Assembly: GCA_002746535.1 (NCBI GenBank)
Contig: NVWA01000020.1
Span: forward strand, 30,652-94,651
DNA length: 64,000 nt
Direction of reading: 5' to 3'
Source: Planctomycetota bacterium
Lineage (GTDB): Bacteria; Planctomycetota; GCA-2746535
Positions 19,172 through 27,977 of this stretch are shown here, piece after piece. The notes beneath the pieces are model-generated. The model was not told the DNA's origin. It did not search any database and saw nothing but the letters and a program-made list of their open reading frames with translations. The translations under genes and the position numbers were made by a program. Each line of letters opens with the position of its first letter. The first letter of the stretch is position 1.

Positions 19172-19253
19172 TAGGAAGTCTCACTTCCTAAAAATAAATC
19201 AAAGCTTAAAGACAGACGTCATTTTCGGCAAATGCCAGGTAGTGAGGCTTCCT
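19172..19253. repeat. Palindromic dyad (REP-like) between convergent genes
   Basis: TAGGAAG-TCTCA-CTTCCTA (19172-19190) is a perfect 7-bp hairpin followed by AAAA. AGGAAGTCTCACT (19173-19185) is also an inverted partner of AGTGAGGCTTCCT (19241-19253), with one mismatch in 13. A GGCAAATGCC palindrome lies just before the second arm. Either hairpin could serve the minus-strand TPR gene, which ends 10 bases further on, but the layout looks more like a dispersed repeat. Confidence 0.5.
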
Positions 19254-19262
19254 GAATAACAA

Positions 19263-20426
19263 TCACTTTTTAGCTGAATAATAAATCATTAGCTTTTTAA
19301 TAGTTTTGTTGACTGGCTCAAGCCTTTTAAGTTCAGATAAAACCTTTACACAATTGCCAACGTCGTTTTTAGACTGATACAAACTATATAATTTCCACAG
19401 CGAAGCATTGCGATAAGCTTCATAGCTTTTCGCTTCCAAGAAATAAGCAACAGATTTAGATATTTTATTATCAGATTCGCAGATACGTCCAAGTAAAAAA
19501 TAATACCTCCCTGTTTTGACCTTTGGGTCAACAATACCGTCTAAGGTTTTTTTAGCCTCTTCTATATTTGACGACATCAATGCTTCAGCTAAATATATTA
19601 ACAGATGATCTTTCTTTTCAATACCCTTAACATTTTTAATTGAAATCTTGATCCAGGCTTCAGCTTTATCAAAAGTCTTATTATTTATAAAACTCAAAGC
19701 TATATTCTCAGCTCTTAGGCTATCAATTTTGTTTATTTTCTTAATGATTTTTTCACCATAAACAATTGCTTGTCCTGGTAATTTCAACAATAAACTCAAA
19801 TCAAGCAAAGCATATAAATGATTTACATTAGCTTTGTTCATTAAGTAAATAAATTGATAATTCTCAAAAGCCAACTCATGTTTACCCATTTGCCAATGAA
19901 TTTGACCTAACAATTCTAATAACTCAACATCACCTTCTTCTTCTATCAATAGCGATTTCACCAATGACAATGCTTCAACCATACGATTCTGATGAAATAA
20001 ACATTGCAATAATCCTTTTTTTAAATTTTGACTCTCAGGATAATTTATCATGGCACCACGAAATACATTTTCAGCAACAAAATAATCTTTCAAGTTCAAG
20101 TGGCAAAGACCAAGCGATGTAACATTATGAATTGTTGGATAAAGCTGATAAGCTTTGAAATAATCGCTCCTCGCTTTTTTATATTTCTTCAACTGAGCAT
20201 ACATACTTCCGCGGTATTCGTATAGATTAGGGTGCAAATCATTCTTTTTCTTCTTGGCCCATTCATCAATAATTAAAACGGCTCCTTCATAATCTCCCTT
20301 TTTTTGAAGACTTTCAGCTTCTAATCTTACTTTATATTCTTTCTCAGAGATTTTAGGCACTTCCGCCAAACAAAATATAAACAGAAACAAGCCCAATGAA
20401 GTCAGGATGATTTTTTTATTTAACAT
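19263..20426 (-). CDS. Exported TPR protein of the TonB system
   Basis: 387 residues from the ATG at 20426 (a TTG at 20435 is the alternative). The signal peptide is LGLFLFIFCLAEVP-like. At least six tetratricopeptide repeats follow (for example 'LYEYRGSMYAQLKKYKKARSD', 'LELLGQIHWQMGKHELAFENY'). It is the last gene of the DUF3450-ExbB-ExbB-ExbD-TonB operon and overlaps the TonB stop by 11 bases, so translation is probably coupled. In Vibrio TonB2-type clusters a periplasmic TPR protein occupies the same place. By that analogy it may help stabilise or load the TonB complex in the periplasm, but a direct role is inferred from position only. Confidence 0.75.
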   Translation of the reverse strand: MLNKKIILTSLGLFLFIFCLAEVPKISEKEYKVRLEAESLQKKGDYEGAVLIIDEWAKKKKNDLHPNLYEYRGSMYAQLKKYKKARSDYFKAYQLYPTIHNVTSLGLCHLNLKDYFVAENVFRGAMINYPESQNLKKGLLQCLFHQNRMVEALSLVKSLLIEEEGDVELLELLGQIHWQMGKHELAFENYQFIYLMNKANVNHLYALLDLSLLLKLPGQAIVYGEKIIKKINKIDSLRAENIALSFINNKTFDKAEAWIKISIKNVKGIEKKDHLLIYLAEALMSSNIEEAKKTLDGIVDPKVKTGRYYFLLGRICESDNKISKSVAYFLEAKSYEAYRNASLWKLYSLYQSKNDVGNCVKVLSELKRLEPVNKTIKKLMIYYSAKK

Positions 20427-21033
20427 TAAATTCAAACTCTCGTGTTCTAATTTTTTCTATGGCTTGACCATTCACATCTAAAAATGGAGAAAATCGATAT
20501 TTTTTTAAAGCACTTACAACAGAAGAATTAAAAATCTTATGACTTGATTCAGTTATCTCAATATCTTCCACCAATCCTTTTTTATTGATTCGAAATTTTG
20601 CTTTTACTTTTCCACTCAACCCCAATTGAAGAGCCCTAAGCGGCATCTTTGGCTTAGGAGAATAAATACTAGCACCCCCTTGCAATACAACCAAATTGCT
20701 TTTGGTTGCGACATTCAATCCATTCGAAATTTCTAACCCCGTAAGACTAGAAGCACTAAAGTTGATACTGGATTTAAACCTAATACTTACTGTTGGAGCT
20801 ATAATAGAATCTATCGTGATTTCATTTTCAATAATCTCCACATGTTCTTCTAATTCATTTTCTTCAAGTATCTCATCTTCTTTCTTTTCTTGTTCTATCA
20901 ATTTTTTAGGTTCAAACGTTTTTAATCGATAACTAATTATAGTGCGTTCCATTTCTGGTCGCTTTTGATTGATTGTTGTCATCAAACCTAAAACAGCAAT
21001 CGAACAAATTATAGCTAACAAGATGCGCAACAT
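20416..21033 (-). CDS. tonB: TonB family energy-transducing protein
   Basis: 205 residues: a short cytoplasmic end, one N-terminal membrane helix (LRILLAIICSIAVLGLM), an acidic/Lys-rich periplasmic linker, then a TonB C-terminal domain. That domain contains SPKPKMPLRALQLGLSGKV, FRINKKGLVEDIEI and a terminal 'SALKKYRFSPF' beta segment, matching the TonB2-like 'P.YP..A...G..G.V' pattern. It lacks the long Pro-rich linker of E. coli TonB, as do short TonB2 proteins. It should span the periplasm and pass proton-motive energy to outer-membrane receptors. No TonB-dependent receptor is in the window, so the cargo is unknown. It starts 31 bases after the exbD stop. Confidence 0.88.
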   Translation of the reverse strand: MLRILLAIICSIAVLGLMTTINQKRPEMERTIISYRLKTFEPKKLIEQEKKEDEILEENELEEHVEIIENEITIDSIIAPTVSIRFKSSINFSASSLTGLEISNGLNVATKSNLVVLQGGASIYSPKPKMPLRALQLGLSGKVKAKFRINKKGLVEDIEITESSHKIFNSSVVSALKKYRFSPFLDVNGQAIEKIRTREFEFNVK

Positions 21034-21064
21034 TCGATTCCCTTTCTAAACAATAGGTTCATTT

Positions 21065-21475
21065 CTATTTTTCTTTCGCTGCAATACTAGCTTCTACCCC
21101 AGCTCTTCGGCAGGCATCTAATACTTGTAAAACGATATCAATGGATACTTTTTTATCACTTAAGACTAATACTTTCATGTTTTTATTCAATTGCATTGTC
21201 TTTCTTACATGACTCTCTACTTGATATAAAGATATTAGTTTATTATCTATTTCAATATCCTCATTATTATCAATTGAAATCACAAAACTTTTGGCTGGTG
21301 TAACCATGACAGTCGTCATCTCTGGGCGGGCTATGTTAACAGAGGTTTCAGGAGCAAAAGTTGAGGTGACGATAAAAAATATTAGCAATATAAAAACCAT
21401 ATCTATCAACGGAGCCATATCAATCGACAATATTTTTTTACGATGATCTCGACGGTATTTTTGAACACCAATCAT
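21065..21475 (-). CDS. exbD: ExbD/TolR biopolymer transport protein
   Basis: 136 residues from the ATG at 21475, whose first bases overlap the exbB stop (ATGA). A basic N-terminus (KYRRDHRKK) precedes one membrane helix with the family signature 'MAPLIDMVFILLIFFIVTSTF', including the conserved proton-path Asp. The periplasmic domain ends with 'VLDACRRAGVEASIAAKEK', typical of ExbD. It partners with the ExbB protein encoded immediately upstream in the inner-membrane motor. The overlap and gene order strongly support co-translation. Confidence 0.92.
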   Translation of the reverse strand: MIGVQKYRRDHRKKILSIDMAPLIDMVFILLIFFIVTSTFAPETSVNIARPEMTTVMVTPAKSFVISIDNNEDIEIDNKLISLYQVESHVRKTMQLNKNMKVLVLSDKKVSIDIVLQVLDACRRAGVEASIAAKEK

Positions 21476-22059
21476 AATACATTTCCATGCAGTGATTGCC
21501 TTAACCAATTCCTAAACTGTATTCGTATACGCTCAACCATTCTAAATAATAACAAACCAACATATAATCCAGGTATCGCAATCAATAAACCGTATTCTGT
21601 TGTATACAACGCTCTTGATATGCCATGAGCAATTAAATTATTCGAAATTTGGGAGTCGCGAAGTGCATCGAAAGTTAATATAATCCCTGAGACCGTACCT
21701 AGCAATCCTAATAATGGTGCAACTTGAATTAATGTTCCGGCAAGCGATAACCTTCTTTCAAAAATAGGGATCATAAGGTCAATTTTTTTCGACAATTCCT
21801 TCATCGCTTTTGCAGGCTCAATACCTTGGCCAATCAATTGTCGATAATCTTTAATATACTGATAAAAGACCGATTGCTTTAATAAACGAGATTTAGAATC
21901 TGTTGGTTTGATCAACTCACTAATAGCTTTTTTTTCAGCCAATACTTTCATTAGACAATCGAAAAATATCAACCAAGATATCAAGCTACATGCATATAAC
22001 CAAAACATCAATGCTCCACCTTCTTTAAAAGCAATCAATACCGAATCATAGACTGTCAT
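21472..22059 (-). CDS. exbB: MotA/TolQ/ExbB proton channel protein (second ExbB)
   Basis: 195 residues with three membrane helices: WLYACSLISWLIFF near the N-terminus, then the helix holding PLLGLLGTVSGIILTFD, and TTEYGLLIAIPGLYVGLLLF near the end. This is the standard short ExbB layout with the LLGLLGTVxG signature. It overlaps the preceding longer ExbB gene and the following exbD by 4 bases each (ATGA junctions), so stoichiometric coupled translation is likely. It is the channel subunit that drives the TonB protein of this cluster. Confidence 0.92.
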   Translation of the reverse strand: MTVYDSVLIAFKEGGALMFWLYACSLISWLIFFDCLMKVLAEKKAISELIKPTDSKSRLLKQSVFYQYIKDYRQLIGQGIEPAKAMKELSKKIDLMIPIFERRLSLAGTLIQVAPLLGLLGTVSGIILTFDALRDSQISNNLIAHGISRALYTTEYGLLIAIPGLYVGLLLFRMVERIRIQFRNWLRQSLHGNVL

Positions 22060-23417
22060 CTCAATGAATTACTTTCACCATTTACATCTTTATACAAATG
22101 ACTCACCAATAAATTGGAAACCATTTCCATCTCATTTATATTTTTTTCAATCTTTGAACTTAAAAGAGAATGGAACAAAATAATGGGCACGGCTACGACT
22201 AACCCCAATTGTGTTGTGATTAAAGCCTCTGATATTCCTCTTGATAACAATCCTGGATCTCCTGCACCGTGTACGGCAATAACATCAAAAGTAGCAATCA
22301 TGCCCGTTACCGTTCCCAACAAACCCAATAGTGGTGAAATTACTCCAAGTATATTCAAGGTTGGCATCATCTTTTCTAATTGAGGGATGTATCCATAAAT
22401 TTGTTCTTCGATAAACCCTTCAAGTTTTTCTTTTGTGTATTCTCGTTTATCCAAACTGGTACAAAGCAGTTCCTGAACATATTTTTTACTCCCTTGCAGC
22501 TGAGTTTTTAATTGATCCCATGAATTATTTTCAGACGCTTCCATTATTTTCTTTTCTAATATTAAACCACTGGTGCCAACTGATAATAAAATCACGAACT
22601 TAATCAATATAATCAAGCAACCCAACAAACCTACCAATAAAATAGGATAAATAACAACTCCACCTTGCTGAATTCTTTCCCACAAAGTAAACTCTTCGTT
22701 AGCTATCTCTAAAGCTTCACCACCAGTGACATCAAAGGGTAAATCATGGATAACTTTACCGTCTTCGAATAACCCTTTTTCTAGATTTGAAAATGATCCA
22801 CTACTTTTAACAATTGCAGTATCTCCACTCACAACTATTAAACCCAAATCGGGTTTAGTCACATAACCGCCTAAATTTCCGGCTAACCACAAATGTCCTT
22901 TAATTTTTTCATTGGCGAAATTTACATACTCACTTTCAATTCGCTGAAACTTTGTTGCCAATAACTCTTCAAACTGAAGTTGTTTAAAAAATTCTAATAA
23001 ACTTTCGGAATTAAATTCTTTGATTTGGCCAGCTACACCTAGAAAAGAAATCACTCGACTTAGATTATGCTCAATTTTTGCGGCCTGAAATTTTGCATAA
23101 AATGATTTTAACTCTCTGTTAATACGTACGCTTTGATCAGCAGCAGAATTAAAATTTAAGTGATAATCTTTTTTTTCTAAGGCATAAGAATCACTAATCC
23201 CCTCAGCTTGTGAGATTTGAATTCTTAAAGCATCCAAAGAGCTTAAACGCTTCTGCCTTGCATCAATTCTTTTAGTCGCCAAGACTTTCTGCTTCATTAA
23301 AGCTTTATCTAAAACAATTTGAGATTGTTTCAGTGCTACATCATCAGCATGCAATAAATTAATGAACGTGCATAATAATATTAAAATAAAAAAAAGCTTA
23401 AAAACCCTTTTAGTCAT
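22056..23417 (-). CDS. ExbB-like protein with long N-terminal periplasmic region (TtpC-like)
   Basis: 453 residues from the ATG at 23417. A signal peptide (KLFFILILLCTFINLLHA) is followed by about 230 residues of coiled-coil and beta-rich periplasmic sequence. A MotA/TolQ/ExbB domain then follows, with IYPILLVGLLGCLIILIKFVI, PLLGLLGTVTGMIATFD and TTQLGLVVAVPIILFHSLL. This long form together with a second short ExbB in the same operon is the hallmark of TonB2-type systems, where TtpC is needed for energy transfer. The gene begins 2 bases after the DUF3450 stop and overlaps the next gene by 4. Confident about domain content; TtpC equivalence rests on gene order. Confidence 0.85.
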   Translation of the reverse strand: MTKRVFKLFFILILLCTFINLLHADDVALKQSQIVLDKALMKQKVLATKRIDARQKRLSSLDALRIQISQAEGISDSYALEKKDYHLNFNSAADQSVRINRELKSFYAKFQAAKIEHNLSRVISFLGVAGQIKEFNSESLLEFFKQLQFEELLATKFQRIESEYVNFANEKIKGHLWLAGNLGGYVTKPDLGLIVVSGDTAIVKSSGSFSNLEKGLFEDGKVIHDLPFDVTGGEALEIANEEFTLWERIQQGGVVIYPILLVGLLGCLIILIKFVILLSVGTSGLILEKKIMEASENNSWDQLKTQLQGSKKYVQELLCTSLDKREYTKEKLEGFIEEQIYGYIPQLEKMMPTLNILGVISPLLGLLGTVTGMIATFDVIAVHGAGDPGLLSRGISEALITTQLGLVVAVPIILFHSLLSSKIEKNINEMEMVSNLLVSHLYKDVNGESNSLR

Positions 23418-23419
23418 AT

Positions 23420-24181
23420 TCAATCGTCATCCATCTTTGGTAACTGAATTATTTTAAGAGGTTCTTTTTTTGCCAAAACTTTATAGAGGGTGATTACTTT
23501 ATGTAGATCATCTTTTTTGCCAAATTTCCATGTCTTAGACTTAGCGTGTAAATATGCCCACCGACTTCTATCTTTAAAAATTAAAAACTGATAGACCAAA
23601 CCCAACCTAATTAAATCACCATGATATTGTTTAGTACTTATCGAAATAGTCGCCTCTTTAATAGATGTTGATTGGCCCATTTGCCATAACTGACCATGAA
23701 AATCATTGAGTTGATCAAATAAGAATGAAATGTCCTTATCTTCGTGCTTACCATTAACACTTTGTTTTAAAGTGCCGACCATAGAATGTATCTCTTTTTC
23801 CCCAGGCGTTTGATTTTTCACTTCATCCAATTGAGAAACAGATTTTTGTATTTCATTAAATATTATTTGATGCTTTTGAAGTAATGATTGATAAACTTTA
23901 TTTTCGACTTCAAGTTTGTTCTTTTGATCTTCCGCAAGCTTTTTATGTTTTGCATTTAATTTAATTAGTTTCTTTAATTGCAATTCCAATAATTTTTTAT
24001 CAAGTAATAAAGCCTCTTGTTCCCGTTGCCACTTAGCATTTTCCTTTGAAATTTGAATTTCAATCTTTAACGCCTCTCGAATATTCTTACGAATTAAATT
24101 TGCACTAGATAATTTTTCATCAGAAATTAATACGCCACAACTAATGAAGAAACTCAAGAACAACAAAACATTTTTTAACAT
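23420..24181 (-). CDS. DUF3450 family periplasmic protein
   Basis: 253 residues from the ATG at 24181, chosen because GGTGG lies 8 bases upstream; an ATG at 24196 has no such site. The N-terminal signal peptide (LLFLSFFISCGVL) is followed by a long coiled coil (about residues 30-130, rich in Lys/Glu/Leu heptads). A C-terminal part contains 'LIRLGLVYQFLIFKDRSRWAYL', typical of DUF3450. DUF3450 genes commonly open TonB2-like operons in gammaproteobacteria, and this one does the same. Likely a periplasmic partner of the ExbB-like protein encoded next; its molecular role is not established. Confidence 0.8.
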   Translation of the reverse strand: MLKNVLLFLSFFISCGVLISDEKLSSANLIRKNIREALKIEIQISKENAKWQREQEALLLDKKLLELQLKKLIKLNAKHKKLAEDQKNKLEVENKVYQSLLQKHQIIFNEIQKSVSQLDEVKNQTPGEKEIHSMVGTLKQSVNGKHEDKDISFLFDQLNDFHGQLWQMGQSTSIKEATISISTKQYHGDLIRLGLVYQFLIFKDRSRWAYLHAKSKTWKFGKKDDLHKVITLYKVLAKKEPLKIIQLPKMDDD

Positions 24182-24264
24182 CTCTATCCACCGCATTTGT
24201 TTACAATATGAATATATCGAACTGCTAATTTAAACCACAAACATCGAATCCATTTTTGCCAGAC

Positions 24265-24295
24265 ATTATATCTAAAATTTCATGATAAGGTTCAA
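24265..24295 (-). promoter_or_regulatory. Candidate promoter of the TonB operon
   Basis: Read on the minus strand: TTGAAC (24295-24290), a 19-bp spacer, then TATAAT (24270-24265), about 85 bases upstream of the DUF3450 start. The -10 is perfect; the spacer is slightly long. No Fur-box-like palindrome was recognised. Confidence 0.45.
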
Positions 24296-24456
24296 ATTCC
24301 TTCATTGATAAAAACTAATAATCAGCAGAAAATCAATGCAGAAAACATTAATGTATTTTTAAGGTTTTAAGGAGGCTTTCTTGCAACTAAATAGAACCCT
24401 TTAAACTATAGCACCTAAACGACATAAACTAAAACAATAGCCATAACGGAGACTCA

Positions 24457-27400
24457 ATGCAGGGATATTTCAGTCAACCAGCCATCAAAAATAATACCAT
24501 ACTTTTTATCTGCGAATCCGATTTATGGAAATTAGATCTTAAAACAAAACAATCTTTTCGACTGACAAATACAAAAGGTGATATTTCAAATCCGATCATA
24601 TCTCCAGATGGTTTATACGTAGCATACAGTAGCACTGAAGAAGGATCTTCAGAAATATTTATATGTCCTTTAACAGGTGGTCCTTCAAAACGACTAACTT
24701 TCTTGGGATCAAGATCTACACCATTACTATGGTCTGAAAATGGGAAAAAATTAATCATCAATTCGAATTTTGATTCCCCTTACGAAAAATTTGCATATAA
24801 AATTTCTGTCAAAGGCAGTGAACCAATACGACTTCCCTATGGACCTTGTTCACACCTAAGCTTTGGTGCAAATTCAAAAGAAATTATTCTCGCAAGACAC
24901 GCTTCAGAATTATTTCGCTGGAAACGTTATAAAGGTGGAACTGCAGGAGAATTTTGGTTTAAAGCAAAAGATAAAAAAACATTTTGTAAAATACTCTCCG
25001 ACATAAAAGGAAATATCACAAATCCATTTTTTATAAAAAATAGAATATATTTCACATCAGATCATCAAGGGATTGCAAACCTATATTCATTTAACTCAAC
25101 TTCGAAGAAGCCTATTATAGAAAGACACACAAACCAAAAAGAATATTATTTAAGAAATGCTTACCATGATAAAAACAATATTGTCTATCATGCCGGAGGC
25201 GATTTATATATTTATGACATTATTAAAAAGACTAATACAATATTGCAATTTGACTTCCCTTCTACCAAGGAAAAGCAAAATAGAAAATTTTCTAATCCGA
25301 GAGCATATTTAAATGAGGCAAACTTAAATCCACAAGGTACTCATGTTGCTCTTACCACCCGAGGGAAATTATTTTCCTTTGCTAACTGGAGTGGAGCTGT
25401 ATTTCAAAGAGGACACAAAAATGGTGTTCGCTATCAACTCCCCGTATGGTTACAAGATGAGAAAACACTAGTCGCGATTACCGATGAAAAAAATGGTGAG
25501 AGAAGACCAGTCGTCTTTAAGGGAGACTCAACTCAAGGTCAAGTTCTACAGAATTGTGATACGGGCATTGTGTTTTCAATGACAGCAAGCCCTACATCCA
25601 ATCATGTCGCCATCACAAATCATAAAAACGAATTATTGTTATTGGACGTAAATAAAAAAAAACTTAGCAAACTGGATAAAAGTAAATTCAATAGAATAGG
25701 AAAACCATCTTGGGGACCTGATGGGAATTGGCTCACGTATTCATTTCAGAACTCTGCCACTACGCAAATTATTAAAGCAATAAATATAAAAACCAATAGA
25801 AAAATCGAAATAACTAGAGCCGTTTTAAATGACTATAGCCCTGTCTTTGATAAAGAAGGTAAATACATTTTCTTTTCAAGTGATCGTTCATTTACCCCTA
25901 TCTATGACTCCGTGCAATTCGACCTAAGCTTCCAAGATTCTCATAGACTATATGCTGTCGTACTAAATAAAAATGATAAGTCGCCTTTTCATTTGAACCC
26001 TCAATCACCATCAGGGGGGAAGGATGATGATAAAAAGAAAGATCGTAAAAAAGCTAAACCAAAAGTTTCAATCGACGTTGAAGGTCTACATCAACGATTA
26101 GTAGAATTCCCAAGAGTTCGCCCAGGTGACTATTCCAATTTACAGACATGTGGCAAAAAACTATTATTTCTAAGTAATACTGAAAATGATTTCGGCGATG
26201 ACTACAATAATGAATTTAATTTAAAAAGTTTTGATTTTGAAAAACAATCGGTCGAAACAATTGCACGATCCATTAATAACTATCAAGTGAATATTTCTGG
26301 TGATGACATGCTCATCAGAGAAGGCAACGATCTAAAAGTTACCAAAGCTGGAGAAAAGAGAAATGATGACGATGACGATGACGATAGTGGATATAATCTA
26401 CAATCTGGCTGGGTAAACTTAAATAGAATAAAATTAGAAATCAATCGCCTAGAAGAATGGAAGCAAATGTACAAAGAGGCTTGGTTACTACAGCGTGAAC
26501 ACTTCTGGACACCAAATATGAGTGGCGTTAAATGGAAGGAAATATTTAATCGCTATTGGAAATTATTACCGAGGATCTGCACTCGTAGTGAATTCTCTGA
26601 TTTAGTTTGGGAAATGCAGGGTGAATTAGGAACATCTCATTGCTATGAATACGGTGGTGATTATGAACCTCACCCCCACTACAACCTAGCACAATTAGGG
26701 TGTTCATTCAAAAAGAATTCAAAAGGTCAAAATGTTATTGATAATATTTATCAAGGTGACCCAACCAATAGAAATGAAATATCCCCCCTATTAGGACCCG
26801 GATGTTCTATTAAAGAGGGTGACATATTAGTTTCTATCGATGGTCAAACCATTGAAAAAAATCAAACAGCACGGGAATTATTATTAAATCAAAAAAATAT
26901 AGAAATTTTAATTGAGACACAAAATAATAGTGGTCGCTTAAAAAAATCTTCCACGATTAAAACTATTGGAAGCAACAATCAACTTCTCTATAGAGATTGG
27001 GTTGAAAAAAATCGAGAATTTGTGCATAAAAAAAGTAATGAAACTATTGGTTATGTTCATATTCCTGACATGGGTACCTATGGATTTGGGGAATTTCACC
27101 GTTATTTTTTATCTGAATGTCGCTATGAAGGACTTATTATAGATATCCGCTTTAATGGTGGTGGTCATGTATCGCAACTAATTCTAGAAAAGCTCAATAG
27201 AAAAACTCTTGGATACGATTTTATTCGTTGGACAGAAACACCAGAACCCTTTCCGGCCTATTCTATCAAAGGACCCATCAATTGTTTAACAAATGAATAC
27301 GCCGGTTCAGATGGCGATATCTTTTCCCATTCATTTAAATTAATGAAAATCGGCAAACTTTATGGGAAAAGAACATGGGGTGGTGTTATAGGCATCAACT

Positions 27401-27666
27401 CTCAATACAGCTTATCTGATGGAAGTAAAACTACACAGCCAGAATATTCATTTTGGTTCAATGATGTAGGTTGGAACGTAGAGAACTATGGGGTGGATCC
27501 TGATATTGTCGTAGAAAACTCCCCTGAAGATTATAATAAGAATTATGATCGACAACTAGACGTTATTGTCAAAGACACAATCAAAGAATTAAAAACGACT
27601 TCAAGATCAAAAGATAAATTCACACCAAGACCAAATCTATCCCTACCGAAACTTCCAAAATTTTAG
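24457..27666 (+). CDS. Tricorn-like serine protease
   Basis: 1,069 residues with no signal peptide, so likely cytoplasmic. The N-terminal half is TolB/WD40-like propeller repeats ('NPIISPDGLYVAYSS', 'KPSWGPDGNWLTYSF'), followed by an Asp-rich insertion, a PDZ-like part (CSIKEGDILVSIDGQ) and an S41 protease core. Catalytic residues expected from Thermoplasma tricorn are visible: Ser727-His728 in GTSHCYE, nucleophile Ser951 in NEYAGSDGD, and Glu1009 in VENYGVDPD. The Ser-to-Glu distance of 58 equals the one I recall for tricorn (965/1023). It should cut oligopeptides in the cytoplasm. An M28 aminopeptidase two genes downstream would fit a peptide-degradation operon. GGAG seven bases upstream supports the start. 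Confidence 0.9.
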   Translation: MQGYFSQPAIKNNTILFICESDLWKLDLKTKQSFRLTNTKGDISNPIISPDGLYVAYSSTEEGSSEIFICPLTGGPSKRLTFLGSRSTPLLWSENGKKLIINSNFDSPYEKFAYKISVKGSEPIRLPYGPCSHLSFGANSKEIILARHASELFRWKRYKGGTAGEFWFKAKDKKTFCKILSDIKGNITNPFFIKNRIYFTSDHQGIANLYSFNSTSKKPIIERHTNQKEYYLRNAYHDKNNIVYHAGGDLYIYDIIKKTNTILQFDFPSTKEKQNRKFSNPRAYLNEANLNPQGTHVALTTRGKLFSFANWSGAVFQRGHKNGVRYQLPVWLQDEKTLVAITDEKNGERRPVVFKGDSTQGQVLQNCDTGIVFSMTASPTSNHVAITNHKNELLLLDVNKKKLSKLDKSKFNRIGKPSWGPDGNWLTYSFQNSATTQIIKAINIKTNRKIEITRAVLNDYSPVFDKEGKYIFFSSDRSFTPIYDSVQFDLSFQDSHRLYAVVLNKNDKSPFHLNPQSPSGGKDDDKKKDRKKAKPKVSIDVEGLHQRLVEFPRVRPGDYSNLQTCGKKLLFLSNTENDFGDDYNNEFNLKSFDFEKQSVETIARSINNYQVNISGDDMLIREGNDLKVTKAGEKRNDDDDDDDSGYNLQSGWVNLNRIKLEINRLEEWKQMYKEAWLLQREHFWTPNMSGVKWKEIFNRYWKLLPRICTRSEFSDLVWEMQGELGTSHCYEYGGDYEPHPHYNLAQLGCSFKKNSKGQNVIDNIYQGDPTNRNEISPLLGPGCSIKEGDILVSIDGQTIEKNQTARELLLNQKNIEILIETQNNSGRLKKSSTIKTIGSNNQLLYRDWVEKNREFVHKKSNETIGYVHIPDMGTYGFGEFHRYFLSECRYEGLIIDIRFNGGGHVSQLILEKLNRKTLGYDFIRWTETPEPFPAYSIKGPINCLTNEYAGSDGDIFSHSFKLMKIGKLYGKRTWGGVIGINSQYSLSDGSKTTQPEYSFWFNDVGWNVENYGVDPDIVVENSPEDYNKNYDRQLDVIVKDTIKELKTTSRSKDKFTPRPNLSLPKLPKF

Positions 27667-27676
27667 AGTTATTATT

Positions 27677-27970
27677 ATGTTGTATCAAATCATACCTTCT
27701 TTTACCTTTTGCCAAGAAGAAGAAAATGCTTACTACACACTACCGTCACTGCATGATCGTGAAAATCTAACATCGGGTCAACTCGTCAATATAGTTCTAA
27801 AAATTGAAGATGGTTTTAAAAGTGGCTATGAAAAATTATGGGTCAAAATTGCAGGATTCGAAGATAATTATTATGAAGGTAAATTAGTTGATGGCTCAAG
27901 CATATCAACCAATTTACCAGCAAATATGACTCTTCATTTTCAAACAACCGATATTTTAATGATTTGGTAA
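27677..27970 (+). CDS. Small DUF2314-like protein
   Basis: 97 residues, 11 bases after the tricorn-like gene and 8 bases before the M28 peptidase, so probably co-transcribed. It contains 'YEKLWVKIAGFEDNYYEGKLVD' and a terminal 'DILMIW'. This resembles the DUF2314 pattern of a Trp-Val-Lys strand, a substrate-like loop and a closing DI.DW. No signal peptide or catalytic residues are seen. The family call is tentative and the function unknown. Confidence 0.5.
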   Translation: MLYQIIPSFTFCQEEENAYYTLPSLHDRENLTSGQLVNIVLKIEDGFKSGYEKLWVKIAGFEDNYYEGKLVDGSSISTNLPANMTLHFQTTDILMIW

Positions 27971-27977
27971 TATTAAA

